Shown one piece after another: positions 5,508 through 6,462 of a stretch of DNA of 6,462 bases. The notes under the pieces were generated by a model that saw only the letters and a list, made by a program, of their open reading frames with translations, made no database searches and had not been told where the DNA came from. The position numbers and the translations under genes are program-made. Each line of letters begins with the position of its first letter. Positions within the stretch are counted from its first letter, which is position 1. Origin of the DNA: Myxococcota bacterium (GTDB lineage: Bacteria; Myxococcota; Polyangia; GCA-2747355; JAKLHH01); the NCBI GenBank assembly GCA_022710245.1, contig JAKLHH010000450.1:1-6462 (forward strand), written 5' to 3'.

Positions 5508-6290
5508 TCACCACCCCTGCCGGACGGTGACGTCCTTCCACTTCTTCGCGCGCACCTGCTTGGCCACCGCCATCGCCTCGGCCTTGGTCTTGAACCTCCC
5601 CGCGGCGACGACCTGGTAGCAGCAGTAGAGCCGCGCCGCGCGCCGGCTGTCGAGGACCTCGGCTCCCGTGAAGCCCGCGGCGACGAGCTTCTTCTGCAGC
5701 CCCTCGGCGACCTTCAGGCTGCGCTTGGCGGTCAGCGGGTAGCTCTCGACGACGACGATCCAGGGCCGGTCGTCAGCGAGCGGCGGCACCTTCTCGGCGA
5801 GCTGCCTGGCGGGGAGGACGATCTGCACCTTCGCGTCACCGCCACCCTCGCGGAACGTCTTCGTGCGCAGCACCTTCAGCTCCCAGATCTGGTAGAGGTG
5901 CTCCTTCGGCCCGTCCTTGCCGCGGAGGTCGAGCTTCACCCTCTTGCCGGTGAAGATCGCCTCGGCGACGAGCACCGCCCCCTCGCGGGTCATGCCGGGG
6001 AGCGTGAGCCCCGGGGCGGCGAGGACCTTCACCCAGGTGTCGCCGCCGTCGTGCGAATGAGGGGAGGTGCCGATGAAGACGTCCGGGCACACGCAGCCCC
6101 AGCCGAGCGAGCGAAAGCTGAGCGGCACACGCACCAGCTCCGGCGCCCCGCTCGCGGCGGCCTTGGCGCGCGCCGCGATCCAGGTCGCCACCGCCTTTCC
6201 GTCCTCGGCCGACGGGCCCACCTGTGCGCGGGCCAGCCCCGGCGCGAGCACCAGACAGACGATCAGAGCACACCACTTGCGGCGGACCAT
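5508..6290 (-). CDS. Secreted protein with C-terminal SPOR-like region
   Basis: This is a 260-aa protein from ATG 6290, which begins a textbook signal peptide (MVRRKW, core CALIVCLVLAPGL, cleavage after ARA at residue 22). An alternative ATG at 6326 adds MSTLSTLTWRCL and has GAGGTG six bases upstream, so a 272-aa form is possible. The mature part has two regions. Residues 53-150 are strand-rich, with GWGCVCPDVFIG (63-74) and a Trp/aromatic segment HLYQIWELKVL (131-141); I do not recognise it. Residues 177-257 (WIVVVESYPL, then a helix, GFTGAEVLDSR, CCYQVVAAGRFKTKAEA, a helix, WKDVTVR) show the strand-helix-strand repeat of SPOR-type domains. These bind denuded septal peptidoglycan in many bacteria. 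The SPOR call rests on pattern, not on a profile score. A peptidoglycan- or envelope-binding periplasmic role is therefore inferred. The gene is monocistronic within the window. Confidence 0.82.
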   Translation of the reverse strand: MVRRKWCALIVCLVLAPGLARAQVGPSAEDGKAVATWIAARAKAAASGAPELVRVPLSFRSLGWGCVCPDVFIGTSPHSHDGGDTWVKVLAAPGLTLPGMTREGAVLVAEAIFTGKRVKLDLRGKDGPKEHLYQIWELKVLRTKTFREGGGDAKVQIVLPARQLAEKVPPLADDRPWIVVVESYPLTAKRSLKVAEGLQKKLVAAGFTGAEVLDSRRAARLYCCYQVVAAGRFKTKAEAMAVAKQVRAKKWKDVTVRQGW

Positions 6291-6355
6291 CAGACAGCGC
6301 CAGGTCAGCGTGGACAGCGTGGACATCCTCGGCACCTCGCATCTGAGAGAGGTCC

Positions 6356-6385
6356 AGAGTACGCGAGCGCCCGCCCGCCGGACAA
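6356..6385 (-). promoter_or_regulatory. Candidate promoter for the SPOR-like gene
   Basis: On the minus strand TTGTCC (6380-6385, four of six matches to TTGACA) is followed after 18 bp by TACTCT (6356-6361, three of six, including the key T, A and final T). It lies 30 bp upstream of ATG 6326 and 66 bp upstream of ATG 6290, and is compatible with either start. The match is only moderate. Confidence 0.3.
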
Positions 6386-6435
6386 GCCCTGCCAAGGTCA
6401 GGTCGGTGGTCGGGAGCGGCAGGAGCGAGGTCAGG

Positions 6436-6459
6436 GGGGCGGGCCGATCCTCCCGCCCC
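6436..6459. other. GC-rich hairpin at the right edge
   Basis: GGGGCGGG (6436-6443) pairs perfectly with CCCGCCCC (6452-6459) across an eight-base loop, giving an eight-pair all-GC stem. There is no T-run on the minus-strand exit, and the plus-strand exit is cut off by the window edge. It could be the stem of a terminator for a gene beyond the edge. The rest of 6291-6435 holds only the promoter candidate and a 9-bp tandem repeat. Confidence 0.4.
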
Positions 6460-6462
6460 GCG

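Overview
This window is a GC-rich stretch of bacterial chromosome. It most likely comes from a myxobacterium-like organism (Myxococcota, formerly Deltaproteobacteria). That is inferred from two cysteine-rich sequence styles that recur in surface lipoproteins of this phylum: PCDDxLFCTxxDxCxxGxCVGT in the first lipoprotein and CxDGxxNxxETDxDCGGxxCxxC in the second. The very high third-position GC fits too. No taxonomic marker gene is present, so the assignment stays an inference.

Layout. Positions 1-1303 hold a two-gene operon on the minus strand. The upstream gene encodes an uncharacterised protein with one N-terminal membrane anchor (755-1303). It overlaps by one base the start of a secreted protein with a zinc-metallopeptidase HELCH motif, whose 3' end lies beyond the left edge. 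A 61-bp divergent gap (1304-1364) carries back-to-back -10-like boxes. On the plus strand follow a 413-aa lipoprotein with 61 cysteines and four tandem 67-68-residue repeats (1365-2606), a secreted CAP/SCP-domain protein (2649-3278), a second lipoprotein with a cysteine-rich N-terminal module and a probable beta-propeller body (3431-4732), and a six-helix HdeD/DUF308-type membrane protein (4893-5468). A minus-strand gene (5508-6290) converges on it and encodes a secreted protein with a SPOR-like C-terminal region. The right edge (6291-6462) holds that gene's probable promoter and a GC-rich hairpin.

How it fits together. All seven genes encode exported or membrane proteins: two lipoproteins, three proteins with cleavable signal peptides, one single-pass and one multi-pass membrane protein. 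The window therefore reads as a cell-envelope and secretome neighbourhood. Only the left-hand pair looks tightly co-translated; the others have their own spacers and in places their own promoter-like sequences. I see no tRNA, rRNA, CRISPR array, insertion sequence, transposase or phage gene. No known named system is evident. The most distinctive items are the repetitive cysteine-rich lipoprotein, -10-like boxes placed almost directly against several start codons, and a short duplication spanning the stop codon of the second lipoprotein gene.
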